Source: Mixophyes australis (taxonomy: Eukaryota > Chordata > Amphibia > Anura > Limnodynastidae). From it: 64,000 nt of DNA. The notes under the pieces were generated by a model that worked only from the letters and a program-made list of their open reading frames with translations, had not been told where the DNA came from and made no database searches. Each line of letters opens with the position of its first letter. The first letter of the stretch is position 1. Made by a program: the position numbers and the translations under genes. Location: positions 66,842,205 to 66,906,204 of the forward strand of contig JAVHZZ010000002.1 in assembly GCA_036250195.1 (NCBI GenBank). Reading direction: 5' to 3'. Positions 35,791 to 49,200 of the stretch are shown one piece after another.

Positions 35791-36450
35791 CTATTAGCGG
35801 CTAATTTGGTGGAAACTGGTGCCTCACTATCCCCGAGGTTAATTACCCCTTAGCACCTCCAGGTGCTTCAAGCTTCTTATTACCGGATTGATGGAGGGAC
35901 GGATGTTCATTATATCTCATTCTTCAGGTTGAAGAAACGGCCAACTGTATTTTTGGAAATTATTTCTTGTATACACCCTGTGTTTTTTCTCTGATGAAGA
36001 TCTGATACACATGCATCTGTAATAAAAGGGTGGTACAGCCACGGAGTATTTTGAATCCGATATCCCACATTAATCATAGGAAATTTGCCCATGAATGTTG
36101 TTGACTTTATCCTGAGGGTTTTCATTCAATAATCCAAGTCACCTGAAGCTCGAATGTGACAATGTGATAAGCACCAACGATATGACTTGATAGATTCCAC
36201 CAATACACATTTGTCTTTTAATATATTAAGGATTTTTTATGTATCAATTGAATAATTAAACAAAGTGCTAATATCTGGTTTTAAGCTTAGCGCTCTCTTT
36301 TGGTTTCTTATACCTCTTTAAAGAGAACCCACCGCCTGACTTTTACACATTAAAATCATCTTTAGGCCCATAAACAACATATAAAAAGCATATGCTGTTT
36401 TTGTTGTCCCTTTTGCTATTCCTTGCATTTCCCAATATTGTGCATACATA

Positions 36451-37109
36451 GGGCCTAATGTAGAGTCAGACACAATTTACATGTAACTCGTAAGTGTAAA
36501 TTGAATTACATAATTTGCACAGTATTCCAGTATTGCACAGTATTCAAGTCAAATGGATCTTTAGATCTGTGTAACTCAGAATACTATGCACATTCTACAA
36601 ACACACCTCTTTATCTGCCTTATGGGCCGCTGTGCATGATACACTAAAGTGTCTCAGAGTCAGACTCAAAGTAGCCCTGTAATGCAGATTACTGAATTAG
36701 TAAATGAATGGAAAAAAAAATAAGATTGTGTTTTTTCCAACCAGACAGCACTAGGGTTGTTTAAGCTGTTTGGGAGGGGGTGCACACCTTTTTTTTAAAT
36801 TTAATTTTTTTTTAAATTATTTTTTAAATAATGCAAGGTCTGTTTCACCAGCAGAAGGCACACGCACAAGATACATCTCCTAGAGACCTGTCTGCAGCTG
36901 CTTTCAACTCAGCATAGCATGTAAAATGCATGAACAGGACTTTACATTGCTAGGCTCGCTCACTACCTTCCACGTTTCCCGGTCTCTAAATGCAGAGAGG
37001 TGCAAGAAGGGGATCTGTCTCAGTCTGAATGCAAACTGAGATATATCCTTGGCATATAGTGCTCTTTGCACTGTTCAGTTGGAATTGCGTCTGACTCTAC
37101 TTAAGGCCC
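36451..37109. mobile_element. TIR DNA element between the Penelope element and gene C
   Basis: GGGCCTAATGTAGAGTCAGA at left and its inverted counterpart at right (37085-37109, reading inward GGGCCTTAAGTAGAGTCAGA) are terminal inverted repeats of nearly 30 bp. The 659-bp interior has no transposase frame. No clear target duplication is seen, so the class is unassigned. Confidence 0.65.
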
Positions 37110-38029
37110 ATTGTCTGTAGACATTGAATATTCATGTATTCTTCTCTGCAAAGCATTTCCAGATCAACAACTGACATTGAAAGCCAGTGATCTGAGAGAG
37201 GTGAGAGAGATCAAGGAAATGGCAGGAAATGAGGTCCATTAGTGGACCTGGACCAGACCAGCCTAAATCCAGCTGCAGCACAGTCTGAGAATCAGGAGGT
37301 CACAGATATTTGTCAAGTGCATGTAGTAATATTAATACATTTCTCGATTTTTTACACCTAACTGCATATTTCACTATAAATGAGTAATGTAAGTGTAGCT
37401 TTTTCATTTTACACACCCCCTTTGCAGCACTACATGGTATTAGGTGGGCCCCAGTGATTGGTTTCCTGGGTGGTGCCTTCATGCCCCAGTCTGACACTGG
37501 TTGCCTGGATGCTGACTTAAAGCTTATGCAAAATGTTAATTGAGGCAAACTTTTTGAAACATCCTTTTTGGTGCCCAATCAAGTTCTGTGAAATTTTTGC
37601 ACTTTTCTGCATTTGGACGCAAAATGTTACACATTTCACTGCATGTAATTTGGTCATAAAATGCTCCCACTCCTAGCCTAACCCAAGCACACAGCAGAAT
37701 AGATTAAGTATTGTAAGTTCTATTCATCCTGTGACATGCAATCTTACAAATACAGAGCAAAATGGGACTCCACGAAATGGTAAAGCAAACACGGAACTCA
37801 AGAAAAGTTTCACAAAAACTTGCACCTTTACGAAACATTCTGATCTGTTGCAAAGTTCGATTTGCCCTAAGTATTGCTCCAATTTCGTGCATATCTATTC
37901 CTGCACCAGAATTCTCTTATAGAAAATGTTCAGTATATTGCTTTGAAGTCCACTAAAATGTATATACCTGTTTTACAATCTAAACAACAGCCAAACTCTT
38001 GCTATTGTGTGACAATTTTAGACATTGTT
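37110..38029. other. Unassigned intergenic DNA
   Basis: Nothing recognisable beyond ordinary AT-rich sequence. Short open frames here lack any family resemblance. Confidence 0.4.
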
Positions 38030-39720
38030 GGCCTGATTCATCAAAGAACGTGAGTCCCATTGTATATTGTATTTTGCGTGAAATTGCTCTGCACAATCTC
38101 AGAAATGAACTTTACGCCAGTGTACGCAAGTGCACACAATTCTAGTTTGAAGGCGAATGACACTTCCAACAGCCTATGCACAGTAATGGCGTGCCAAGGC
38201 GGAGTGCAGACACATTCGTCTAATTGAAGTTCAGGGCATTTCTCAGGAACATGATATTTAGCCGCATCACTTGCACCAGCTACAGGTTAGGTGTAAGTGC
38301 AGATTGATAGTGATGACAGACACGTATGCTTGCCAGAACATATGTTTGCAATTAGGGCCAACTGTAAAAATGCATTTTATGTACAGTAGGCATTAATAAC
38401 ATCCAGATAAATGTATTGCAAATAAATGTAAATGGGTGCACCCCGAAGCCCGAGAAGTGGGTGAAGGATGAAGCAGGATACTGACCTGATCGACCGCTGG
38501 ACACAGGTAAGTTCTTTTTTGATCTTGCAGGTCCCAACGCTGGCGACAGCTAATAGGAAATTATTTGCTGCCAGCCAATCACTGTCCGCAACGGTGAACC
38601 AATTAGGGCTCACCACCAGCCTTTGGATTTTTGGGTGCCGCCGCAAGTCAGGATTAGCCTGTCGTGCAAGTTAAAAAGTTAAAAGTCAGATTTTGCCTGT
38701 GGGTCCATTTAATTCAGGTACTAAGCCTGTGAGTTTAGATTGGAATTAGCAGTTAGGAGGTACCTAGCCCTTTGTGACAACACCCGGTCTGTCCCCACTG
38801 TATTGTAGTTTACCTTTGTGTGTTGGTCCTCTTCACTGTACTTGTTTGCATTATATTGTACTGTATTGGGTGTTTTTGTTTTAGTATTTTAGCTTCCTGG
38901 ATCCAGAAGTAAGGCCTCATTAAAGGTAAGTTTTTGGTATCAGTATTCCCTGTCTGCATTTTGTGAATGGTGTTTGTGAACTGTAGGGCTTGAGTTAGGG
39001 TAGTCCTCGACACCAAGTGCTAGACGTTTAGAGCTGCACAGCATCCGGTCACATAGTTTGGTTGTTATGACTAGGGCTCTGTTTTGTATAACAGTAGCTA
39101 GCACTAGTGTAGGAAGTACATACTAGCCCGGTAGACAACATTGTGGGTGGGCTGTCTTGTGTTGCTTCTGTTTCCTGTTTCTAGGCGTCAATCAATCTCG
39201 GGTGGGCAGACGACCATCAAGAAGAGGCGACAATTACCTGGTAAGAAACATCTTCCTGTTCCGTCTTTCACTCTTGGTGGCTTGGTGGGGGCCCTCATCA
39301 GTACATCGGTGAGTGGGATATTTGGGCAGGATATTTCCCTGTCCCAAATAGACATAGTCCCACGCCCAGGCCCAGAGAACATATCGAGGTGTTGACGATA
39401 GGGGTAGAGTGTGTACTCTCCACTCCTAGCTGTCAACTCATACACCCCCTACCCTACTAGGTAGACTAGTCGTGATGAATGTAAGATCTTTGTGTGCGTT
39501 TGTCCATTCCCCACAGGCGTTACATTACAAAAAATTATTTTGAAAAAAAATCAATCTATTTTTATTAATGATTATAGTATTAACAGTTGTAAATGGATTT
39601 AATATATTTTTTTTATGCGTCCTGATGACACTTTATATTGCACATATGCATTGTACATATCCAGCAGTGTGTTGTGTCTTGTACTTGAATTTAGGCAAAC
39701 GTTTGTGCAATTTCTGTGTA
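38030..39720. mobile_element. TIR element copy upstream of gene C
   Basis: Left end GGCCTGATTCATCAAAGAAC matches the left end at 228. Internal segments (CAGCTACAG, ACATAGTTTGGTTGTTA, CTAGCACTAGTGTAGGAAG, GCGTCCTGATGACAC) follow in the same order as in 228-1443. About 0.6 kb (38415-39050) present here is missing upstream of A, so this copy is the longer form. The right terminus is lost. Confidence 0.55.
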
Positions 39721-39999
39721 TTCTAAAAAAGCAAATTGAGTTTACATGTGGAGCACAAATTTAGTGTTATCAATCTCCTGACAAATTTTCCCAACTGAAA
39801 TAAAGAAGAAGCTGAGTACTGCCAGTGTGATTTTATTTGGCCACTTTCACCAGCAGCTAATAAGTACAGTTCCACATTGGAGAAAGACATTAGTAACACA
39901 TTTCCCAGCATTGTTGATTTTTACATCTGATATTTTTGAAAGGTAAAATTTTTTAAGGTTTGAAGATTTCTCTGTGCTAGTTTTTCCATGGTGTATTTT

Positions 40000-40268
40000 C
40001 TGTCTGGAACTATTAAGAAGATTATTCATTTAATTAAGAGCAGCCAATAACATATGTATTATAACTTTGATAATGCAGGCGTGTTTCTGGTCTGCCTACT
40101 ATAAATTCAAGTAGATGATGCTACAAAGCAATACTTAGGAGCACATAGTCATTTTATTTGATTGTTAATAACCTATTTAACTATAAAAGCAGCAGGTAAG
40201 AGCTCAATAGGGAAACAGCCAACTTGACTTTACATCCTCTGTAGATCACCTCCAGGAGAAGAACCATC
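40000..40268 (+). promoter_or_regulatory. Promoter and 5' UTR of keratin gene C
   Basis: TATA box TATAAAA at 40182-40188, 80 bp before the ATG; the proximal block is nearly identical to those of A and B. A deletion near 39725-39745 joins the TIR-element remnant to it. Confidence 0.75.
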
Positions 40269-43200
40269 ATGTCTCATCACTCCATCCTCTCCTCCTCTGG
40301 GCACAAGGGCTTCAGCTCCTGTTCTGTTGCTTTACCTAAACATTCCAGCTCACACACCATCTTCTCACACTCTTCTAAACATGCCGGACATGGTCACAAG
40401 GCTCAGCATTGCTTTAGCAGTTCAAGTGCCCACAATATTGGGTCAAAAGGATATAAAATTTCACATGGAAGTTTTCATGTAGGAAAAAGTGGACATGGAT
40501 CTGGCTTTGGTACTGGTAGTTTTGGGAGATCTTCTTGTTCTGGAGGAATCACCTCTGTTACTGTGAACCAGGGTCTCCTGGCACCTCTCAACTTGGAAGT
40601 TGACCCCAACATCCAGAGAGTGAGGACTGATGAGAAGAATCAGATCAAAGGTCTCAACAACAAGTTTGCCTCTTTCATCGACAAGGTGAGATTTTTGTGC
40701 TTCATAAAATCTGCAGGGCTGTTAACAATAACAGAGTTGAAATAAAAATAAACTACATATAGATTTACTTTGTCGAAAGCTAAGGTGTTGTATTTAAATA
40801 GAGAATAAGCAAGTGTTGGGGTATCGGGGTTCACCGATACTTCTATCAAGCACCTTCAATGTCAGTCAGATCTTTCTTGGTTTTCAGTCGACTGGTGAAC
40901 AGAAAATACTCAACACCTGTATGATATAATGCTGAGTAGCTTTATTCTGTTCCAATTTGAGACCACTTCAGCGCTTATTTTTATACATGTAAGTCTAGGG
41001 GTATAGATTCTGAACAACCAATTATAAGACAGTAAAATAATGAGAGAAAATCAATTAACAATATATATATTTCAGTTTTACATCAAAGATCAAACAACTC
41101 TTTCTTCTTTGTGTGTTATCTCTTTCCAGGCTTTTTGCCAATATCCTTGTGCTGCCCCCATCTTTGAGTCCTTGGGTTTTATCTTATCAAGAACGTTGCT
41201 ACATGTTCTTGGAATCTTTCGTTGATGGGAACATGGTGCTGCGTGGCCAACCTTGAATAATTTGTCTTTTTAAACTGAAAATAATATCTGCTTAATTTCT
41301 CTTAAAGTCATAGCATAACATATTAGCATCTAAAGCTTAGCACATGATCGATATTAAATCAATAATCATACAATTCCACTCTAACATTCCCCTCTTTGAT
41401 TAAATATCAACTATTAACCTCTACCTATCAGTCATGGCGATACTCAGCAGAAGACAGTTAGTACCTACATTTAAACATATGGTATCATAAGGACCCCATA
41501 TGATTAGAACAAGAATTCATTAAGCACATATCTCTGGTACTTTATCACCATAACTTTTCTTTCCCTACTTAATGTTTTATCTCGGTGCATAGAGAGGAAT
41601 TCTTTGCTGATATCTATTCAAAAGCTTTCTTGTATTACATGTTAAGTAGCAGTTCCATATAATCATTATAGTTAGTACAAGAAGAATTAGTATCAATGGA
41701 TGAATCAAGATATTCATTGCTTTCTATATGGAATAAGATTCATTAACAAATATGTCCCACTAATGAATAGGACATCAATTTTCATTCTGGTTTCTCGATG
41801 GTCACTGTCAATCTCTTGTTGCAGACTGTGTAGGTTTTTGGTTTGATTGGTGACCATTGCTGATAATGTTCACTGTTTGTCTCAGACATTAAACTTGTAG
41901 AAATTTCTGTGATCATTACTGGTTCTGGAAGCTCATTATTTTTCCTGCAGGAACAACAATCAAGTGTCAGTAATTTCTTAATCAGCCATATAACAATTTT
42001 CTCTACCACATATACAATGAGCTGGATTGCCAAACCCTTTGCTACTAATGGCAATATTCCCAATATTCAAAATGAATCATTGCTGACAACTTTGCCAATG
42101 AGGTTATGTATTCACAAAGGCATTTTCAAAGTTTATTCTCCTATGAGTGCAAATTGTTGAGCACTCCTTCCCCTTCTGTTTCTCACAGTGACATAGGCAA
42201 TTTGTCACTTATCTGTCTGTTTCATACTGGGTTAGGGAGGCCTTGACCCCTACTTCAGGCAGAAATATTCTGGTAAGACATATCAATACCATAAGACAGT
42301 CATTTCTATTTATCAGAACAAGACTCCCCTGATTTGAAGACTTTCCAGGTGTCTTTTTCCTGTACTTTCACTGCCATGGGAGTCATCAACAGGACTTGAT
42401 AAGAACCCTTATATCTGGGTTCAAGACGTCTCCTGATGTGCTTTCTTATGACCACCCAGTCACCAGATAGCAGTTTATGGGTACCTGTATCAAAATTAGG
42501 GTCTGGAATGAAGGAGAACATTTGACCATGTATTTCAGTTAGTTGTTTCTGTAATAGGGCAACATAGTTCAACAAATCACCACGTACATGCTGTAGTTGC
42601 TATGGAAAATAACAGCCTGTTCTGTGTGCTGTGCCAAACAGTATCTCATTTGGTGCTAAACCTGTGTCTCTTCATAAGTGTAGTTCTAATGTTAAACAGA
42701 ACTATTGGTAAATATTCTAACCAAGTCTTTTTGGTTTCTTGCATCATTTTCTGTAGTTTCAATTTAATGTCACCATTAAGCCTTTCTACCCTCCCACCTG
42801 CTGGTGGCCTATAAGGAGTGTGAAAAGCTTGTGATACTCCCAAGTTCTTCATTACATGCTTCATTATCTCTTCTGTAAAGGTTGTACCTCTATCTGATTC
42901 AATAACTTCAGGTATGCCATATCTATAGATGACTTCTGAGATTAATTTTTTGCTGTATTTTTAGCAGTAGCTTTTCCTTCTAACACATACTCGTAGGTAC
43001 CACATTTAGGAAGTTGTATATAGTCGATCGGAAGTCTCTGAAAGGGATAGAAAGCCTTTGGGGTCTTTACTCTTTGCCCTGGATTGTGTATTCCACATAT
43101 CCAGCAAGCTGCCACATAGTTTGTGTCCGCACAGTTAAATCCAGGGGCAATCCAATTTTTCCATACCCTATTAGTCATTGCCTCTTTGGAATGATGTACT

Positions 43201-46200
43201 TGTCCATGTGCAATCTGAGTCATTACTGGGTATATGGCTCTTGGTAGGCACCATTTATTTTCTTTTGACCATATTCCTTGCTCATCAAGCTGTGCACCTT
43301 CTTTTTCCCACTTATTCTTTTCTTCCTTTGTTGCTTGTTTCTGAAAGTCTTTAAGGCTTTGTAGGTCTGGGAATTGAAATTTGTCTGTGTCACCTTCTGT
43401 TGAGTCTACAAGAAATGTAGTATTCTTTGGTTGGAGGGCTTTCTTTTTTGCTGCTTGATCTGCAAAGTTATTTCCTCTTGCTTCTGGAGTTTGTTCTCTA
43501 GTGTGAGCTTGAACCTTTATAATTCCCACTTGTTTAGGGAGTTCCAATGCTCTAAACAGTTCATTAATCAAGTTTGCATGTTTGATGGGTTTTCCATTTG
43601 ATCCTTGGAAATCTCTGCTTTTCCAAATGGGACCGAAGTCATGTGCCACTCCCCAGGCATAACGTGCATCTGTATATACATTGGCTTTTTGTCCTTCTGT
43701 ATATACACAAGCTTTAGTTAGAGCTAATAATTCTGCTTCTTGTGCTGATGCTCCATTAGACAGTGTTCCTGAGTCAAGCACCTCTTCCTCAGTTGTGATG
43801 GCATAACTCCGTCCACATAATATCTAGATCCATCCACATAAAGAGTTAGGGTTGCATCTGAAAGTGGTGTGTCAGTGACATTATGTAACGCTGAAGTCTC
43901 TAATTTCATAAGCTCCAAACAATCGTGAAAATTTTTGTGTGTGTATTTCTTCAGTTTCTTCTTCAGACGCTTCACTCAGGTCCTCATATCCCCTGTCTGA
44001 TGATTCATCTTCTTTGCAACTCCCCTTACTCCCCTCTTCTGAATCATCAATGGGGAGCAGGGTTACTGGATTGAGGACTGTGCAATTGGTAATTGTTACA
44101 TGTGAGGCGCTGAGCAAGGCTACCTGATATTTAGTTAGTCTAGCTGCAGACAAATGTCTTGTTTTTGCTTGCTTAAGAATTTCTGTGACTGCATGTGGAA
44201 CTTGAATAATAAGTGCATGGTCCAATACCATATCTGCTACCTTTTCTTTCAGTATTGCTGCTGCTACTGCTTGTATACATGATGGAGAACCTTTTATAAT
44301 TGGATCGAGTTGTGCAGAATAATAGGCCAGTGGCCTTTGCTTCGTTCCATGTTTCTGTGTGAGGACTCCTAGAGCATGTCCTGACTGCTCATGGCAGAAC
44401 AATGTGAAAGGCTTCAGATAGTCTGGTAGTCCAAGTGCTGGTGCAGTAGAGATGGCATGTTTCAGGGCTTGCACTGCATTCTCTATTTCAGTTATATTGA
44501 GCGGTTCTGTTCCCTGTTGTTTCCTCAAGCATTCATACAGTGGTTGCATAAGAATTGAAGCTGAAGGAATCCACTCTCTGCAATATCCGAGGAGTCCCAA
44601 AAAGGCTCTGATTTCTTTGACTGTTTTTGGTGTCTTCATGTCTCCTATAACTTTAACTCTTTCAGTTGTAAGATGTCTGGTTCCTGCAGAGATACAATGT
44701 CCTAAGAATATTACTTTTTCCTGTACTAGTTGCAACTTGCTTTGTGATATTCTGCGGTCTTGTTCGGCCAGAAAACAAAGTAATGACAGTGTTTCTGCTT
44801 TGCATTCTTCTTCAGCTTCCGCAGCCACCATGAGATCATCTACATATTGAATGAGTTGAGTAGTTGGATTGATAGGCCTCCATCCTTGTAGAATTAGTGC
44901 ATTGGGCTGGTGGCTCCTCCTTGAGAGAGTCTTGTCCAACAATATTGGTTTCCATCATGGGTGAAGGCTAGAAGGAATTGACTATCTTCTGTGATTGGGA
45001 CTGAGAAGAAAGCGTTTGCCAAGTCAATTACTGAAAACCATTTTGCATTTGGCGGTATCTGATTAAGCAAAGTGTGGGGGTTGGGTACAATGGGAGTGTT
45101 GATCAGAAGTCTTTTGTTGACCTCTCTTAGGTCATAAACCATCTAGTATTGCACCCCCTTGTCCAACATCTTGTTTCTTTACTGGGAATAGGGGTGTAGA
45201 ATAAGGAGAGCGACATTTTCTTAACACCCCTATTTGTAGATATTCTTGTATTTGTTCTGATATCGCTTTGGTTTGAGCTGCAGCAAGTGGGTACTGTTTA
45301 ATTGAGACAGGATGTGTTCCTGGCTTTAGTGTCAGTTTTACAGGATTTACTTTAAGTGTGCCCACATCGTGTTTTCCTTTGGACCATAACTTGTCTGGTA
45401 CTATGTTCAGCCAATCTGGTAGATTAACAGTCTTAGCCTTGTGACATGTGCTCATCTGCTCTAGCATCTAGATTGCTGCTGTAAGATCTTCTTGGACTGG
45501 AGATGGGAGTTGACTTATGAGTTTTACTCCAGTTGGGGTGTATTTGATGCTGGCTTGTATCTTTGAAAGTACATCTGCTCCCAACAGATTATAGGGACAA
45601 GATGAGGAAGTGAGAAATTGTATTGGTACTTCAATTGTCTCTTCACCTACTAAAAGGGTGACTGGTTTGCTTTCTGTTAGTTTTACTTCTTTTCCTGCTA
45701 GGCCTGTAGCAGGTAAATCAATTTCTGTTAATAGTTGTTGAGGTACCTCCTGTTTTCTTAATACAGTGCGGCTTGCTCCAGTATCAATTAGACACTCACA
45801 TTCTTGACCATTAGGTAATATGATATTCACTAGGCCTTTAGTCAAGTCGTTTTTCAGAGTTTGGTTATTTGTGAGAGGGAGGTACGTTGGAGTGCCAATT
45901 TCCTATGCCAGTTGTTGGTTTGTAACTTGTTCATTTCTTCTTTCCAGCCATTTCTTATGCTTGTTGCAATCTTTCTTCATGTGCCCTCTCTTCTTGCAGA
46001 AGAAACAAATGCCTTGCTTTTTCATTTCTTCCAAAGTCATGTTTTCTTTTTCATTTATTTGTTGCTTTGATGCACCTCTTATGTCTGTTCGACCCTTCCA
46101 TTCTTGATTATCTTGGACCACATGAATGGTAATTTTCTGAGTTTGAGACTTGTCTTTGGCTTTCCTTTGCTTCTCCTTTTCCCGGTCTTCTATACCTTCC

Positions 46201-49200
46201 AGAACTTGGAGCATGGATTGCATTTCCATTGTTACTACTTCTGGTCTTATAAGGAACAACTGTTGACAATATGTTTCAGAAAGGCCATTGAGGAATCTGG
46301 TCTTAAACAGTCTGCGATGTTGGGCATTATCTTGAGTGAAGCCTTCAACTTTGTGTGCTTGAGTAGCTCTGTCACAATCTGGCAAAGCCAGTGCTGGTGC
46401 TGAAGTTGCTTTAGCTTAAAATTGGTTAAACATTTGGTTTTGCTCAGTGGAGAGTGTAAATGTCTTACTATCACCCAGAATTACTAATGCAAAAACACAG
46501 ATAATAGCTCATAAAGTCTTAAATCTTTTTCATTTCCGTACAAATATTGAATTCCCATCATGGCATTACTATACCGACGATACAAAGAAGGACTTGCAGT
46601 ATACTACTATTATAGCACAGTAAATAATGGCAGTGAATGCGTTTACAACACTGATTGACTCAAAATTGTTATGAGGATAAAAATAAAAACCTTTTGCTTT
46701 CTGCACATACAGAAAAACCATCTGGTTCATGCATTTGCTATGCGAATAGCACATAAACTCTAATATCTCTTTCCAACACAAGGTAATCATTACTCAGCAG
46801 AGTCTACGTTCTATAAATCCTTCATTAGTTTATACTTATGTTTGTTGTGGCTGTTGACCAAAACATATTGCAACTTCTATTCATTGCAAGTTGGATCAAT
46901 GCAATCTGGATTGAAAGGGTGCTTTGTAGCTGGAGAGCTTCTGTGAAGAAAAAACTTTTGCATAGAGATTAACATTTATTCACTAGAAATTACAGTAACT
47001 GTTATTAATTCACATTGAACAGCTGCTAATACGACACTTGTTTAAAAGTTTCTCTTTGTAGCTTAACTGTGACGCTATGTGTTCCATACAATGAAAAACT
47101 GATTTCCTCAAAGGGGCAGTCCCTAATCTCACAAACAGGGAATGTCAAAGTGACGAGACCTGGGCGAGTGTTCAAAGCCACTCCTTTCTCATCATCTCTT
47201 TGTAAACCAAATATTCACACATATTTCCAGATTCTGTGATTTCCATGTTTAAAGTACAAATATATATTCACAATTCTCGCTCACAGACGACATTTTATCT
47301 CGTAACATTTCTTTATGGGCATAACAAACCCTCCTTATTTCTGAGAACATTCATCAGCGCCATTTTCACACAGATAAAAACAGCTTGTAATATATATCTT
47401 CATGTAAAGGCTCACTCCCACAATTCTCAACTTCATTAAAGAGAAAGCTATTTTTCTCAAATTTCAGAAACAAAATTATTTTGTTCAAATACAGAAACGG
47501 CTTGTTGGACCCCAGCCAACTTGTCTGTCCACTGAATCGTGTAATGACGGACCAAAACATTTCAACACTTGTTATGCATCTCTTTAAAAGCTTAGAATTA
47601 AGCAGGCAGGCATTATATTATTTACAAAATGTACAACTTCTTTAACCTTGAAACATGTCTCTTGTAAAAAAATAAAAAATAAACAGACAAGACAGACAAA
47701 CACAGATCTCCCTCACACGAAGTAAGACGGAGACAAAACTCACATACAGAGAAAGAAAAATCAGCTGATACCTTCCAGCCTACTGCTGTGGAACTACAAG
47801 TCCCAGCATTAGACTAAATACAAGTTAGCCTCAACATGTTATTATCACTCAGCACTCCGGACATATTTTATCAGCATTATATACATTGTCAGATAACAAA
47901 AAACAGAGTGCTTCTTATCTCAACACACTGAAATCTTTTACACAGAATAAGGGAGGGGCACATTTCACTCATTCAGCTGCGCAGGATCAAACATACATTT
48001 AGCATATCCACACATTGACCTGATCTTCATAGCCAAGCCTTTTTATCCATTCTTTATTATTCAAATAAAACCCATACCATTCCTCTAAGTCTAATGTCCC
48101 TTCTGGGGGAAATCCTGCTCTCTTGAGTACTTTATGAATTCTTTTAAGAGCTTTACTACCTTCTCTCTTTTTCATTATATCCATAGGCTTGCCTATAGTA
48201 GGCATCTTACTGTTCTGTGCCCCCATTTACTGGGTTACTGGTCACAGTACTGTCAGTATCTGGGATACAATGTCTTATAAGTGGAATAAGGTAATACAAT
48301 TTTCCCCTTTGTACAGACTATAAGTATCTTTAATCCTTTACCTCCTAGTCTGCCATAGGAACACCAGATGTAAGGTTTATTGGCTGTAGATTAAAAGGCT
48401 GGCATTTATGGCTGATCCGATTCTTCCCCTCAAGTCAGTGTATGGACATATAGGTTTATAATCTGGTAACATATGATTTTGTGGCCAGTATGTAGTATTT
48501 CTTCATTCAAATGCTCCCTAACGTAAAATATAGTTCTTTTTCATTACTTACAAAACCGTAATATGCATTTGTAGTTGTAACACACTCTAGTCTAGGTCCC
48601 TTGCAACCTGAATATTTTCTCAGAACAATGCAGCAGGTACAATTCTTACATACACCTCTCTTATTATCTTCTAACTCAAATTGACATCATCCATCATAAT
48701 CTACAGTATCCATACATTTATCATTTCATTATCCTTTCCTCTGACTGAACATTGGGTTCATAGAATACCCTCTAATCACCTCAACTGACTTTCCTTAGAC
48801 ATACAAACAAATACTGAACAGAGTAAGAAGGTAGAAATCTACACTTTTCTTACTCACCGGATTTAGTTCAGCAGTTCTCTGGACATCAGTGGAGTTTGGC
48901 GTCAGGTGTGGAGATATTGGAGCATCCCGGACCTAGCCCCCAGAAATGTTGGGGTATCGGGGTTCACCGATACTTCTATCAAGCACCTTCAATGTCAGTC
49001 AGATCTTTCTTGGTTTTCAGTCGACTGGTGAACAGAAAATACTCAACACCTGTATGATATAATGCTGAGTAGCTTTATTCTGTTCCAATTTGAGACCACT
49101 TCAGCGCTTATTTTTATACATGTAAGTCTAGGGGTATAGATTCTGAACAACCAATTATAAGACAGTAAAATAATGAGAGAAAATCAATTAACAATATATA

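Larger units (their letters stand above)
31881..36312 (+). mobile_element. Penelope-like retroelement downstream of gene B
   Basis: A 4.4-kb element with an N-terminal basic region (about 31930-32580), a reverse transcriptase (about 32579-34349) and a C-terminal GIY-YIG-type endonuclease region (about 34486-34760). A long 3' AT-rich part follows, in which I see no gene apart from a hammerhead-like motif near 35752. It is flanked by a 14-bp near-perfect repeat. Penelope-like elements are retroelements distinct from LINEs and LTR elements. The same element follows gene C, so it was present before B and C separated. Confidence 0.85.

Noticed and set aside
35990..36030. Second hammerhead-like site (CTCTGATGAAGATCTG)
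   Set aside because: CTGATGA is present, but no GAAAC and cleavage-site sequence follow at the right distance.
43939..44850. Plus-strand open frames over the proviral pol region
   Set aside because: Antisense shadows of the reverse transcriptase on the minus strand.
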